DNA of 64,000 nucleotides from assembly GCA_965212165.1 (NCBI GenBank), contig OZ243096.1, positions 2,790,001-2,854,000 of the forward strand, in the 5' to 3' direction. Origin of the DNA: RHLJ01 sp965212165 (GTDB lineage Bacteria; Bacteroidota; Rhodothermia; Balneolales; Balneolaceae). A model generated the notes under the pieces. It ran no database searches and had not been told where the DNA came from. It was given only the letters and a program-made list of their open reading frames with translations. Shown here piece after piece: positions 1-8,821 of the stretch (the stretch's first letter is position 1; the number at the start of each line of letters is the position of its first letter). The translations under genes and the position numbers were made by a program.

Positions 1-1459
1 CTCGATATTCTTCTTGAATCGGAAATTCTTGAACAGGAAATTCTTCCCCAATTGGGGGTTCTTCTTGGTTTTGAAATGTAGAACTTTGTTGACGTTCGTC
101 TCTAAATCTATCTCTTTGTTTTGAACGTTCAACTTCTTTTCTCTTTTCAGTTAGTACCCTATCTAATTCTTCAAACAGTTCTCTATCCGTACCTCGGCGA
201 TACTTTTGAGTGCGTTGATGTAAATGCTGAACATAAACTTGCCGCTGAATAGATTCTTTAATATTTGCAATAGCTTCTAATATCTCTGTAATCACTTTGC
301 TTTGCTGAACAGGATTTTCCATCCTTCCCTCTTCTTCCGCTTTCATGATTAGAAAGTCTACAAAGTCACTTCCCTCTTCTTTTTTAAGTTCTAAGAAAGA
401 CTCTTTACCAAATTGTTTCACAAACGAATCGGGGTCTTCTCCATCTGGTAATTCCAATAACTGAACTTCCATCCCTTCAGCCAAAGCAATATCAATCCCA
501 CGTTTCATCGCATTTTGACCTGCATTATCAGCATCATAGATCATGATAATACGATCGCCATAGCGATGAAGTATTTTCATTTGCCCAGGAGTAAGAGCTG
601 TACCTGAACTAGCCACTACATTAGTGATATCATGTTCGTTTAAAGTAATTACATCGGTATACCCTTCTACCAATATCACTTCTTTATTCTTTCGAATTTC
701 ATTCTTTGCGAAATTTACTCCGTATACAACTTCGCTTTTATTATAAACCTTTGTTTGAGCTGAGTTGATGTATTTAGCTGTTTTCTCATTTCCCAAAACT
801 CTTCCTGCAAAACCAATAACTTTGTTAGTTGGACTAAAAATTGGAAACATCAGTCTTCCTCTAAAAGTATCATAAAAGCCCTCTCCACGTTGACTTGGTT
901 TTACCAAATCAGCTTCAACTAAATACTGTTCATCAATTCCTGCATTTAATGCGGCTTTCCATAGATCATCTCCTCCGGAGGGTGAATATCCTAAGCCAAA
1001 ACGCTTAATGGTTTCTAAGTTATACCCTCTTTTTTTGAGATATGCTTGGGCTTTATCAGCGTCAGGGTTTTCGATTAAATTTCTATAGAAATATACCCCA
1101 GCAAATTTAAGCGCATGATAAATCCCTTCTCTAAGTTGGTGTCCTTCAGTTTGCTCTTGTGTTTGTTCTTCCTCAGGAATAAATACACCGTATCGATCTG
1201 CTAGTTGTTTAATGGCTTCCGTAAAACCAATTCCATCCTGATCCATAATAAATTTAAAAACATCGCCCGATTCCCCACATCCAAAACATTTAAAAATTCC
1301 AAGTCGTGGCGTAACATGAAAAGATGGAGACTTTTCGTTGTGATATGGGCACAAACCCGTAAAGCCACTTCCAGAGCGCTTTAACTTTACATAGTCGGAA
1401 ACCACTTCAACAATATCGGCGGCGTCCCGAACTTCCTCTTTTTTCGAGTCTGTTATCAT
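1..1459 (-). CDS. dnaG: DNA primase DnaG (3' end beyond window)
   Basis: Synthesises RNA primers at the replication fork. Translating the minus strand from the ATG at 1459-1457 gives 486 codons open to the window edge. The N-terminus carries the CHC2 zinc finger (C37, H40, C58, C61, in CPYHNEKSPSFHV and KCFGCG). The primase core follows, with the TOPRIM VEGYTDV motif near residue 262 and the acidic IYDADNAGQNAM motif after it. The last residues read are a Gln/Glu/Arg-rich linker, so only the DnaB-helicase-binding domain is missing, lost to the window boundary and not to mutation. It is divergent from sucD across a 174-bp spacer. Confidence 0.97.
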   Translation of the reverse strand, partial: MITDSKKEEVRDAADIVEVVSDYVKLKRSGSGFTGLCPYHNEKSPSFHVTPRLGIFKCFGCGESGDVFKFIMDQDGIGFTEAIKQLADRYGVFIPEEEQTQEQTEGHQLREGIYHALKFAGVYFYRNLIENPDADKAQAYLKKRGYNLETIKRFGLGYSPSGGDDLWKAALNAGIDEQYLVEADLVKPSQRGEGFYDTFRGRLMFPIFSPTNKVIGFAGRVLGNEKTAKYINSAQTKVYNKSEVVYGVNFAKNEIRKNKEVILVEGYTDVITLNEHDITNVVASSGTALTPGQMKILHRYGDRIIMIYDADNAGQNAMKRGIDIALAEGMEVQLLELPDGEDPDSFVKQFGKESFLELKKEEGSDFVDFLIMKAEEEGRMENPVQQSKVITEILEAIANIKESIQRQVYVQHLHQRTQKYRRGTDRELFEELDRVLTEKRKEVERSKQRDRFRDERQQSSTFQNQEEPPIGEEFPVQEFPIQEEYR

Positions 1460-1633
1460 AAAAAGAACTTAACAAATTGAGAAGTGAGATACACAGTAGG
1501 AAGAATATTGAGCATGAGATTTTTACATGATTGATCTTCTATGTTTAGAAACTTTGTGTCTTTTCCTCTTAGCTACTTTGCTACATAGACCTTATATTCC
1601 TGACCTCTAAATCAAGAATTTTAAAACATAGAT

Positions 1634-2503
1634 ATGAGCGTATTAGTTGGAAAGGATACCCGCCTTATAGTTCAGGGTTTTACTGGTAGTGAAGGAAGCT
1701 TTCATGCCGGACAAATGATAGAATATGGAACCAATGTTGTAGGTGGTGTTACGCCTGGTAAAGGTGGACAATCACATTTAGATCGGCCGGTTTTCAATAC
1801 CGTTGCAGATTCTGTTGAACATGAAGGAGCTAATACATCTGTAATCTTTGTACCACCAGCTTTTGCAGCAGATGCAATTACTGAAGCTGCCTTTGCCGGT
1901 ATTAAAGTTATTATTTGTATAACTGAAGGTATTCCTGTAAAAGATATGATCTTAGCTAAGCAAGTATGTAAAAGCCATGGAGCTACACTTGTGGGGCCAA
2001 ACTGTCCAGGTGTAATAACTCCAGGTGAAGCAAAAATAGGAATTATGCCAGGTAATATTTTTACTCCTGGAACTGTAGGATTGATTTCACGTTCAGGTAC
2101 ATTAACCTATGAAGCTGTTGATCAACTTACCAAAGTTGGCTTAGGACAAAGTACAGCTATCGGTATTGGTGGTGATCCTGTAATTGGAACAACTCACCTT
2201 GATGCTGTTAAACTTTTCCAAGAAGATCCTGACACTGAGTCGATTGTTCTTATTGGTGAAATTGGCGGTTCTGCTGAAGAAGAAGCTGCTGCTTACATTA
2301 AAGAGAATGTTACAAAGCCCGTTGTTGCGTTTATTGCAGGGTCTACAGCCCCTCCAGGTCGCAGAATGGGACATGCTGGCGCAATTATCTCAGGTGGTAA
2401 AGGAACTGCACAAGAGAAAAAGAAAGCTCTTGCAGATGCTGGCATTACTGTGGTTGATAGCCCCGCTTCAATTGGTATTACCATGAAAGAATTATTGGGA
2501 TAA
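1634..2503 (+). CDS. sucD: Succinyl-CoA ligase, alpha subunit
   Basis: TCA-cycle enzyme that interconverts succinyl-CoA and succinate with nucleotide phosphorylation, acting with a beta subunit (SucC) not present here. At 289 aa it matches the usual length. The CoA-binding Rossmann domain at the N-terminus has GFTGSEGSFHAGQMIEYGT and VGGVTPGKGG. The ligase domain has LVGPNCPGVITPGE and the phosphohistidine loop GRRMGHAGAII, with His247 as the expected active-site residue (E. coli His246). It is monocistronic, with its own strong terminator downstream. Confidence 0.98.
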   Translation: MSVLVGKDTRLIVQGFTGSEGSFHAGQMIEYGTNVVGGVTPGKGGQSHLDRPVFNTVADSVEHEGANTSVIFVPPAFAADAITEAAFAGIKVIICITEGIPVKDMILAKQVCKSHGATLVGPNCPGVITPGEAKIGIMPGNIFTPGTVGLISRSGTLTYEAVDQLTKVGLGQSTAIGIGGDPVIGTTHLDAVKLFQEDPDTESIVLIGEIGGSAEEEAAAYIKENVTKPVVAFIAGSTAPPGRRMGHAGAIISGGKGTAQEKKKALADAGITVVDSPASIGITMKELLG

Positions 2504-2524
2504 TATTTTTCCCTATCAAATTTA

Positions 2525-2559
2525 AAAGCCTTCCATCTAAAAACTGGAAGGCTTTTTTT
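2525..2559 (+). terminator. Rho-independent terminator of sucD
   Basis: An 11-bp perfect stem (AAAGCCTTCCA at 2525-2535 with TGGAAGGCTTT at 2545-2555) and a 9-nt loop, followed by a run of T, 21 nt after the sucD stop codon. Confidence 0.92.
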
Positions 2560-2665
2560 ATACCCATCTTGCATATCATTGCTACATAAATTACTGGCTA
2601 ACAACAATTTCATAGTTTTGTAATTTATTATTTAATACTATTCGAATTGTATACTTAAGCTTAAA

Positions 2666-3601
2666 ATGATAATAGAGGACTTAATTAAAATGAATGATCT
2701 TTTTTGTAAAAATGGTTGGTTTTCAAATAGCACAAAACTGACGCTTCTCATTATTTGTAGCATTTTCATCACTACTTCAATTGAAGCGCAAATTGTTCCG
2801 AATTCATATGAATTTAATACTGAATCGACTTACAGAATCACTCTGCTTGACGGTTCTGATTTCATTGGCCATTTTATTGAAAAAAGTAATCTAGATATAA
2901 CTTTTTCCACAAATTCAATACCAAGATTAACTTTTCCATTTACTCAAATTAAATCTGTAGTTCTTGTAGAAGATTCTGAGTTAAAGAATGGGGAATATTG
3001 GTTTCCCAACCCAAATGCTACCAGATACTTCTTCTCTCCTTCCGCATTTAACCTTAGAGCAGGAGAAGGGTATTACCAAAATAGTTACTTGTTTTTTAAT
3101 TCTATCAATTATGGTGTAACCGATTTCTTTTCTATCGGTGGTGGACTTGAAATAATTTCTACATTCACCGGAGAACCTATTTACTTCTTAACTCCAAAAG
3201 TAGGATTTGAGTTAGCCGACAATTTCAATATTGGTGGAGGTATACTGTTATTAGGAGCTGCAGGAGAAGCTAATCTTGGAATAACCTATGGAACAGCTAC
3301 TTATGGAAACCGAAATGATAACGCAACTCTTGGTTTAGGCTGGGGTTTTATTGATGGTGATTTCTCAAGTCGACCAACTATTACCTTAAGTGGAATGAAA
3401 AGAGTGAAAAGGAAATTCTCTTTAGTTACAGAAAACTGGCTTATCCCTATCTTTGATGATTCTTATTATAATATTTACTCATATGGAATGAGATTCTTCA
3501 GCGAAAAAATTGCCGTTGATCTTGGTTTCATTAACAATAGTGATATTGCAGAAGGAATAACAATTGGAATTCCTTATGTAGATTTTGTAGTTAAGTTTTA
3601 A
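2666..3601 (+). CDS. Putative outer-membrane beta-barrel protein, function unknown
   Basis: I do not recognise the family. After a hydrophobic N-terminal segment (LTLLIICSIFITTSIEAQ) there is a probable signal-peptidase cut near residue 42. A short region like an RNA-chaperone-type or SH3-like strand unit follows (residues 50-100, YRITLLDGSDFIGHFIE). The rest is Gly- and aromatic-rich with alternating hydrophobic strands and ends in VDFVVKF, the terminal Phe typical of outer-membrane barrels. The start is uncertain: ATG 2666 or in-frame ATG 2690, which would give a shorter signal peptide. It stands alone, convergent with glgC. Confidence 0.7.
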   Translation: MIIEDLIKMNDLFCKNGWFSNSTKLTLLIICSIFITTSIEAQIVPNSYEFNTESTYRITLLDGSDFIGHFIEKSNLDITFSTNSIPRLTFPFTQIKSVVLVEDSELKNGEYWFPNPNATRYFFSPSAFNLRAGEGYYQNSYLFFNSINYGVTDFFSIGGGLEIISTFTGEPIYFLTPKVGFELADNFNIGGGILLLGAAGEANLGITYGTATYGNRNDNATLGLGWGFIDGDFSSRPTITLSGMKRVKRKFSLVTENWLIPIFDDSYYNIYSYGMRFFSEKIAVDLGFINNSDIAEGITIGIPYVDFVVKF

Positions 3602-3615
3602 TTCTATTTATTTTA

Positions 3616-3653
3616 TAAAAAAAGGACGGCTTGAACTTATCAAACCATCCTTT
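3616..3653 (-). terminator. Terminator of the glgA-glgC operon
   Basis: On the minus strand a 13-bp stem, with two G-U pairs in RNA, spans 3653-3621 and is followed by a T-run at 3623-3616, just after the glgC stop. Confidence 0.85.
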
Positions 3654-3673
3654 AACACTTATAAGAATTAAAA

Positions 3674-4945
3674 CTAGATTATAGTCCCATCAGGAATTAT
3701 AACTCCTTTTTTTACTAGAGCAATACCATCTCTCATATAATGATACTTATGATCACCATCAGGAATATGATCTCCTCCAACTATCCGAACATCATTTCCA
3801 ATGCTTACATTTTTATCAATAATACAGTTTTTTAAATAACAGCGTTGACCAACACCCATTGCTGGTTTGTTTGGAGACGCATTATCAATAAATTCACGAC
3901 TTTGGAATTGATCATTACCCATAATGATGGAATTTTCAATAGTAGTACCTTTTGCAATTCTAGAACGTATTCCAATAACAGATCGAACTATTCTACTAGC
4001 TTCTATAATACATCCTTCTGCCATCAGGCATTGTTCCATTGTTGTGCCCATTATTTTTGAACCAGGAAGTAATCGAGCTCGAGTGTAAATATAGCTTTCA
4101 TTATCGTATAGATTGAACTCAGGTATAGTATCAGTAAGCGCTAGGTTAGATTCGAAAAAGGATTTGATTGTTCCTATATCCTCCCAATATCCACCAAACT
4201 CATAACTACTAACTCTCATTTTTTGAGTTAAAGTCTTTGGAATTATTTCCTTCCCAAAATCTGTAGCGTCTGGATTTTCATTAAATAAATCTATGAGTGT
4301 TTGACGATTGAAAATATAGATCCCCATCGATGCCAAATAATGCTTATTTTGCCCAAAATATGGTTCTGGAACATTAGATTTCCAAGGTTCCAATTCATCC
4401 AATGCTGGTTTCTCAACAAAACTATCAATCATCCCATCCTTATTGGTTTTCATGATACCAAAACCAGTTGCATCTTCTGCAACAACTGGGATTGTTGCTA
4501 CCGTTAAATCGGATTCATTCTCTTTGTGCTTAGCTAGCATTTCACGATAATCCATCTGATATAACTGATCACCAGATAATATCAGAACATACTCATATGA
4601 GTGATCTTCCATATGATGTATAGATTGTCGAACAGCATCGGCAGTACCTTGAAACCACTGCGAATTATCAGCAGTTTGTTCTGCAGCTAAAATATCAACG
4701 AAGCCGTTACTGAATACATCAAAATTATAGGTATTTTTAATATGTCGATTCAACGAAGCAGAATTGAATTGAGTTAAAACATAAATTCTACTGATATCAG
4801 AATTCAAACAGTTAGAAATTGGTATATCAACCAATCTATATTTACCTCCAATAGGTACCGCTGGCTTTGATCTATGATCGGTTAATGGAAAAAGACGAGA
4901 TCCTCTTCCCCCGCCTAAAATGATTGAGATAACTGATTCCTTCAT
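3674..4945 (-). CDS. glgC: Glucose-1-phosphate adenylyltransferase
   Basis: Makes ADP-glucose from glucose-1-phosphate and ATP, the committed step of bacterial glycogen synthesis. The 423-aa length is normal for GlgC. The nucleotidyltransferase signature GGGRGSRLFPLT lies at residues 11-22, followed by KPAVPIGGKYRLVDIPISNC. Further motifs are WFQGTADAVRQ, ILSGDQLYQMDY, GYWEDIGT, and a C-terminal left-handed beta-helix. Its start codon overlaps the glgA stop by 4 nt (ATGA), so the two are translationally coupled and supply and consume the same sugar nucleotide. Confidence 0.97.
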   Translation of the reverse strand: MKESVISIILGGGRGSRLFPLTDHRSKPAVPIGGKYRLVDIPISNCLNSDISRIYVLTQFNSASLNRHIKNTYNFDVFSNGFVDILAAEQTADNSQWFQGTADAVRQSIHHMEDHSYEYVLILSGDQLYQMDYREMLAKHKENESDLTVATIPVVAEDATGFGIMKTNKDGMIDSFVEKPALDELEPWKSNVPEPYFGQNKHYLASMGIYIFNRQTLIDLFNENPDATDFGKEIIPKTLTQKMRVSSYEFGGYWEDIGTIKSFFESNLALTDTIPEFNLYDNESYIYTRARLLPGSKIMGTTMEQCLMAEGCIIEASRIVRSVIGIRSRIAKGTTIENSIIMGNDQFQSREFIDNASPNKPAMGVGQRCYLKNCIIDKNVSIGNDVRIVGGDHIPDGDHKYHYMRDGIALVKKGVIIPDGTII

Positions 4946-6390
4946 TTTGAACTTTGATTTTTTAAATGGTTATACATATTAATATAATCTTTTGCTGATT
5001 TATCCCAAGAGAAGTCTAACTTAGTAATAGTTCTAACAACTTCAGCATGTCTCTTTTTATCCTCAAATAGCTCAATGGCTCGGATAATTGCTTGTTTAGC
5101 TTCTTGTAAATTAAAATCCTTAAACTGAATACCATATCCTCCATCCTCTGATAGGTCAATAACAGTATCTTTTAATCCTCCAACTGCACGAACAATAGGT
5201 ACCGTTCCATAACGCATTGAGTACATTTGATTTAAACCACATGGTTCAACTCTAGACGGCATTAAAATAAAATCTGCACCGGCATAGATTTCGTGCGCTA
5301 GCTTTTCGTTGTATTCAAGGGTAGCGTCAAAATATCCAACATGATCGCTATCCATTTGTGTAAAAATTTCATGCAAGCCGGGATCACCAGTACCTAAAAG
5401 TACGAAATTCACTTCATGTTTACTTTTCATGAACGAAGAAATTAAATCAGGTAATAAATCTGCCCCTTTTTCACGAACTAAACGACCGATAAATGCAATG
5501 GTTGGTAAATTAGGATTAATCCCAAATTCCTTACATATCAATTCTTTATTTTTCCGTTTTCCAGCTTTTACTCCTCTCTGAGTATAATTTAAGTCCAGTA
5601 GAGGATCTGTAGCTGGGTTCCAAACCTCTGCATCAATCCCATTCACAATACCGATCGACTTTTCTTTTTCACTATCGAATAAGGTTTCTAATCCATTGCT
5701 ATTCGAACCAAGTTCTTCCATATAGCTTTGTGATACCGTAGATATCTGCCAAGCACATTTCAATCCCGAGGCTAATGAATTCAATCTTCCATCCCAATCT
5801 AAAAGACCTATTCTATTAATATCGAATTCTGGAAGATCCCTACATCTCTCTTTATCATATTGTCCATGGTACTCAGCATTATGAACCGTGATTACTGTCG
5901 GTATTTCAGCTAGTTCTTTATAACGATTACAGCTGGTCATCATAAAAGGAATAAGACCTGTATGATGATCATGACAGTGAATAATATCAGGGGTGCTTTC
6001 TCTATTTGATATCCATTCAAGTGCTGCAATTTGAAAGCTTACAAATCGCTCAAATTCATCCCAATATCCTTTTCCAGTCCAAGGATCGATGTATACGCCT
6101 GGCCGATCTAGTCTTCCAGGAATATCTATGGTATAGAGTGGGAATCCAAGTGGATCATCTACGACTTTTAAAATTTGAAAACTAAAGTATTCTGAACCAA
6201 GTCGGGCATCACTTTCCCAAATAGTTTCATATTCTTGATCTTCCAACCACTTGGTTTTATACTTAGGCAGTATAACTTCACAAGTTTCTCCAAGTTTATT
6301 CAAATATTTAGGTAAGGCCCCAACTACATCGCCTAAGCCTCCAGCTTTAGCAGCAGGGTAACATTCTGCACTTAAGTGTATGATATGCAT
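4942..6390 (-). CDS. glgA: Glycogen synthase (ADP-glucose-dependent, GT5)
   Basis: Transfers glucose from ADP-glucose to the growing alpha-1,4-glucan. At 482 aa it is typical of GT5. The N-terminal GT5 domain carries the substrate-binding loop AKAGGLGDVVGALPKYL (K15-x-G-G). Also present are the HCHDHHTGLIP region, the catalytic-domain FIGRLVREKG motif, and the C-terminal PSRVEPCGLNQMYSMRYGTVPIVR retaining-GT signature near residues 378-400. First gene of the glgA-glgC pair, divergent from the ABC exporter genes. No branching enzyme or phosphorylase is nearby. Confidence 0.96.
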   Translation of the reverse strand: MHIIHLSAECYPAAKAGGLGDVVGALPKYLNKLGETCEVILPKYKTKWLEDQEYETIWESDARLGSEYFSFQILKVVDDPLGFPLYTIDIPGRLDRPGVYIDPWTGKGYWDEFERFVSFQIAALEWISNRESTPDIIHCHDHHTGLIPFMMTSCNRYKELAEIPTVITVHNAEYHGQYDKERCRDLPEFDINRIGLLDWDGRLNSLASGLKCAWQISTVSQSYMEELGSNSNGLETLFDSEKEKSIGIVNGIDAEVWNPATDPLLDLNYTQRGVKAGKRKNKELICKEFGINPNLPTIAFIGRLVREKGADLLPDLISSFMKSKHEVNFVLLGTGDPGLHEIFTQMDSDHVGYFDATLEYNEKLAHEIYAGADFILMPSRVEPCGLNQMYSMRYGTVPIVRAVGGLKDTVIDLSEDGGYGIQFKDFNLQEAKQAIIRAIELFEDKKRHAEVVRTITKLDFSWDKSAKDYINMYNHLKNQSSK

Positions 6391-6530
6391 CTATGTAAAA
6401 GAAATTTTTAGATTATTGTAATAAAACTGATTTTAATGAAACAAATAAGGAAAGTTTACGCATCTTCCAAGAGATTAACTCATAATTGTAGAACTTTTAC
6501 CTACAAATAAAATAAAACTAATAGAATAGA

Positions 6531-7448
6531 ATGGTCATCATCAATGTAGAGAATGTTACAAAAGCATTTGGTAATAATACTGCGGTCAATGATGTAAGTT
6601 TTAATGTTGAAAAAGGAAGGATTTTTGGATTACTCGGACCAAATGGTGCTGGTAAAACAACTACGATTCGTATGATCAACCATATACTTACACCAGATAC
6701 AGGTATAATTACAATTAATGGACAATTATCCAGCCCAATCACTCAGAAAATGATTGGTTATATGCCCGAGGAACGAGGGCTTTATAAAAAAATGAAAGTT
6801 GGTGAACAGCTTTTATATCTAACTCAATTAAAGGGAATGACTACCTCAGCAGCAAAAAAAGCCATCGACTTTTGGCTCGATCGATTTGATGCTACTGATT
6901 GGAAGAAAAAAGAAGTTGGTGAGTTATCAAAAGGTATGTCACAGAAAATTCAGTTTATCGCTACTATAGCTCATAATCCTGATATTTATATTTTCGATGA
7001 ACCCTTTTCTGGACTTGATCCAATTAATAGTGAAACACTTAAAGAAGTAATTATAGGTCTCAAAGAAGAAGGGAAAACTATTCTTTTTTCTACCCATCGC
7101 ATGGAACAAGTTGAACAAATGTGCGACGATATTTGCCTATTCAATAATGGAAAAGCTGTATTGCAAGGTGATCTTAGAAAAGTAAAATCTTCATTCGGTG
7201 AAAATACGATCAACTTAGAGTTTTCGGGAGATGGATCATTCCTAGATCAACTAGAGAACGTTAGAATCAACAACCGTTCAACGAATTTTGCTGAAATTAG
7301 AGTGCTTAATGATCAACCAATGCAAAAAATACTAGAACTAGCTATGCAGCATGCAGAAATCCATAAATATGAAAGGGTTGAACCTTCCTTAAACGAGATT
7401 TTCATCTCTACTGTAGGTGAAGATAATTTAAAAGATGAGGAGGTATAA
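6531..7448 (+). CDS. ABC-2 type exporter, ATP-binding protein (NatA-like)
   Basis: ATPase subunit of an ABC-2 exporter. Visible elements are Walker A GPNGAGKTT (36-44), signature LSKGMSQK (132-139), Walker B with catalytic Glu (IYIFDEPFSGLDP, 152-164) and the switch His (FSTHRM). The C-terminal 90 residues are the extension common in NatA/YhaQ-type proteins. It lies 2 nt upstream of its permease gene. The NatAB family exports sodium in Bacillus, but the substrate here cannot be read from sequence. Confidence 0.93.
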   Translation: MVIINVENVTKAFGNNTAVNDVSFNVEKGRIFGLLGPNGAGKTTTIRMINHILTPDTGIITINGQLSSPITQKMIGYMPEERGLYKKMKVGEQLLYLTQLKGMTTSAAKKAIDFWLDRFDATDWKKKEVGELSKGMSQKIQFIATIAHNPDIYIFDEPFSGLDPINSETLKEVIIGLKEEGKTILFSTHRMEQVEQMCDDICLFNNGKAVLQGDLRKVKSSFGENTINLEFSGDGSFLDQLENVRINNRSTNFAEIRVLNDQPMQKILELAMQHAEIHKYERVEPSLNEIFISTVGEDNLKDEEV

Positions 7449-7450
7449 CC

Positions 7451-8764
7451 ATGGATTTTGGAAAAATATTTCTAGTCTTAAAAAGAGAATACATTACGAG
7501 AGCTCGATCTAAGTCATTTATACTTTCAACCATTTTAACTCCAATAGTGCTTATCGCATTTGGAAGCTTCATGGTATGGATAGTATCGAGTGAGACTGAT
7601 TCAGAGAAAATTGTGGGTATTTATGACAGTACTGGCGTTCTTGCAGATCACTTTATAGAACTAAATCCTGATCGTTATCTTGATGTTTCAGATTTAGAAT
7701 TAGATTCTGTAAAAGCATTAGTACTTGGTGAGGGTGAATTAGATGCATACCTCAATCTTGAAGAGAAGCATATCGAAACAAACGAAAACGCCGAACTAAT
7801 TTACAGTGGAAGTGGCGGTTTAGCATTTACAGGAAGTGTTCGAGGCGATCTTCGTCAGATTGTACAAGAAGAACGACTAGCAAGAGCAAATGTATCTGAA
7901 GAAGTCAAAGAACTTTTTTCACGCCGACCTGGATTAGATTCTAGAAAACTAACCGACGAAGGTGAAGCTGAAGATGATAAAGCTGGCTTCATGTCTGGTG
8001 TTGGGTTTGTTTTAGGTCTTCTCATTTTTATTGGGCTTTTTGGGTATGGAGCAGTATTAATGCGAAGTGTTATAGAGGAAAAAACAAATCGCATTGTAGA
8101 AGTTATTACTTCTTCTATAAAACCAATTGAACTTTTAATAGGGAAAGTAACTGGAGTATGTTTGCTTGGCTTTACTCAGTTTGCAGTTTGGGCATTCATG
8201 TATATCGGTATTTCAATTGTTGCAGTACCTGTAGCAGGACTTATAATGCAAGATCAGCTTACTGAAATGGCAGGTCAGGAAGAGATTAATGCAGCAGCAG
8301 CAGAAGTTGGCTTCGACCCAGCCTCATTAGACATTCTAAGTATAGATCCTATGATCTTTGTCTACTTCTTCCTGTTCTTTGTATTAGGATTCTTCATGTA
8401 TGCATCTCTATTCGCTGCAGTTGGTTCTGCTGTAGATTCAGAACAAGATACTCAACAATTCATGCCTATTTTAATGGTTCCTCTTATGGGAGCTTATATC
8501 TTAAACACGCGAATAATGGTCGATCCTGACTCATCTTTAGCAGTATTTGCATCCCTATTCCCGCTTACATCACCCATAAATATGATCACTCGTATAGCGG
8601 TAACCGATGTTCCCATATGGCAGATTCTGATAAGCTTTACCCTTCTAATAGTTTCCTTCTATGGTATTATGTGGGTAAGTGCCAAAATTTACAGAGTTGG
8701 TATTCTGATGTATGGCAAAAAAGCTTCCTTCAGCGATTTATTGAAATGGATTAAGCAAGGATAA
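7451..8764 (+). CDS. ABC-2 type exporter, permease (NatB-like)
   Basis: Membrane partner of the preceding ATPase. The 437-aa topology fits ABC-2 permeases of the NatB/YhaP kind: one helix near residues 22-46, a long soluble loop to about residue 178, then about five helices including GFVLGLLIFIGLFGYGAVLMRSV. The cytosolic coupling segment IEEKTNRIVEVITSSIKP is the family hallmark. An AGG-rich ribosome-binding site in the end of the upstream gene suggests coupled translation. Substrate unknown. Confidence 0.92.
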   Translation: MDFGKIFLVLKREYITRARSKSFILSTILTPIVLIAFGSFMVWIVSSETDSEKIVGIYDSTGVLADHFIELNPDRYLDVSDLELDSVKALVLGEGELDAYLNLEEKHIETNENAELIYSGSGGLAFTGSVRGDLRQIVQEERLARANVSEEVKELFSRRPGLDSRKLTDEGEAEDDKAGFMSGVGFVLGLLIFIGLFGYGAVLMRSVIEEKTNRIVEVITSSIKPIELLIGKVTGVCLLGFTQFAVWAFMYIGISIVAVPVAGLIMQDQLTEMAGQEEINAAAAEVGFDPASLDILSIDPMIFVYFFLFFVLGFFMYASLFAAVGSAVDSEQDTQQFMPILMVPLMGAYILNTRIMVDPDSSLAVFASLFPLTSPINMITRIAVTDVPIWQILISFTLLIVSFYGIMWVSAKIYRVGILMYGKKASFSDLLKWIKQG

Positions 8765-8776
8765 AAAAGTTGATAT

Positions 8777-8818
8777 ATAACGGTTAGAGATATTAATCCT
8801 CATGTCTTTAACCGTTAT
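8777..8818. terminator. Bidirectional hairpin between convergent genes
   Basis: A 14-bp stem (ATAACGGTTAGAGA at 8777-8790 with TCTTTAACCGTTAT at 8805-8818, one G-U pair in RNA) sits between the ends of the exporter permease and the minus-strand M1-like gene. Flanking T/A tracts could serve both directions. The T-runs are short. Confidence 0.7.
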
Positions 8819-8821
8819 TAT

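Noticed and set aside
2141..2613. Overlapping ORFs of 77-106 aa on both strands inside and after sucD
   Set aside because: They lie inside or antisense to a clearly conserved gene and their translations have no plausible domains or proper starts.
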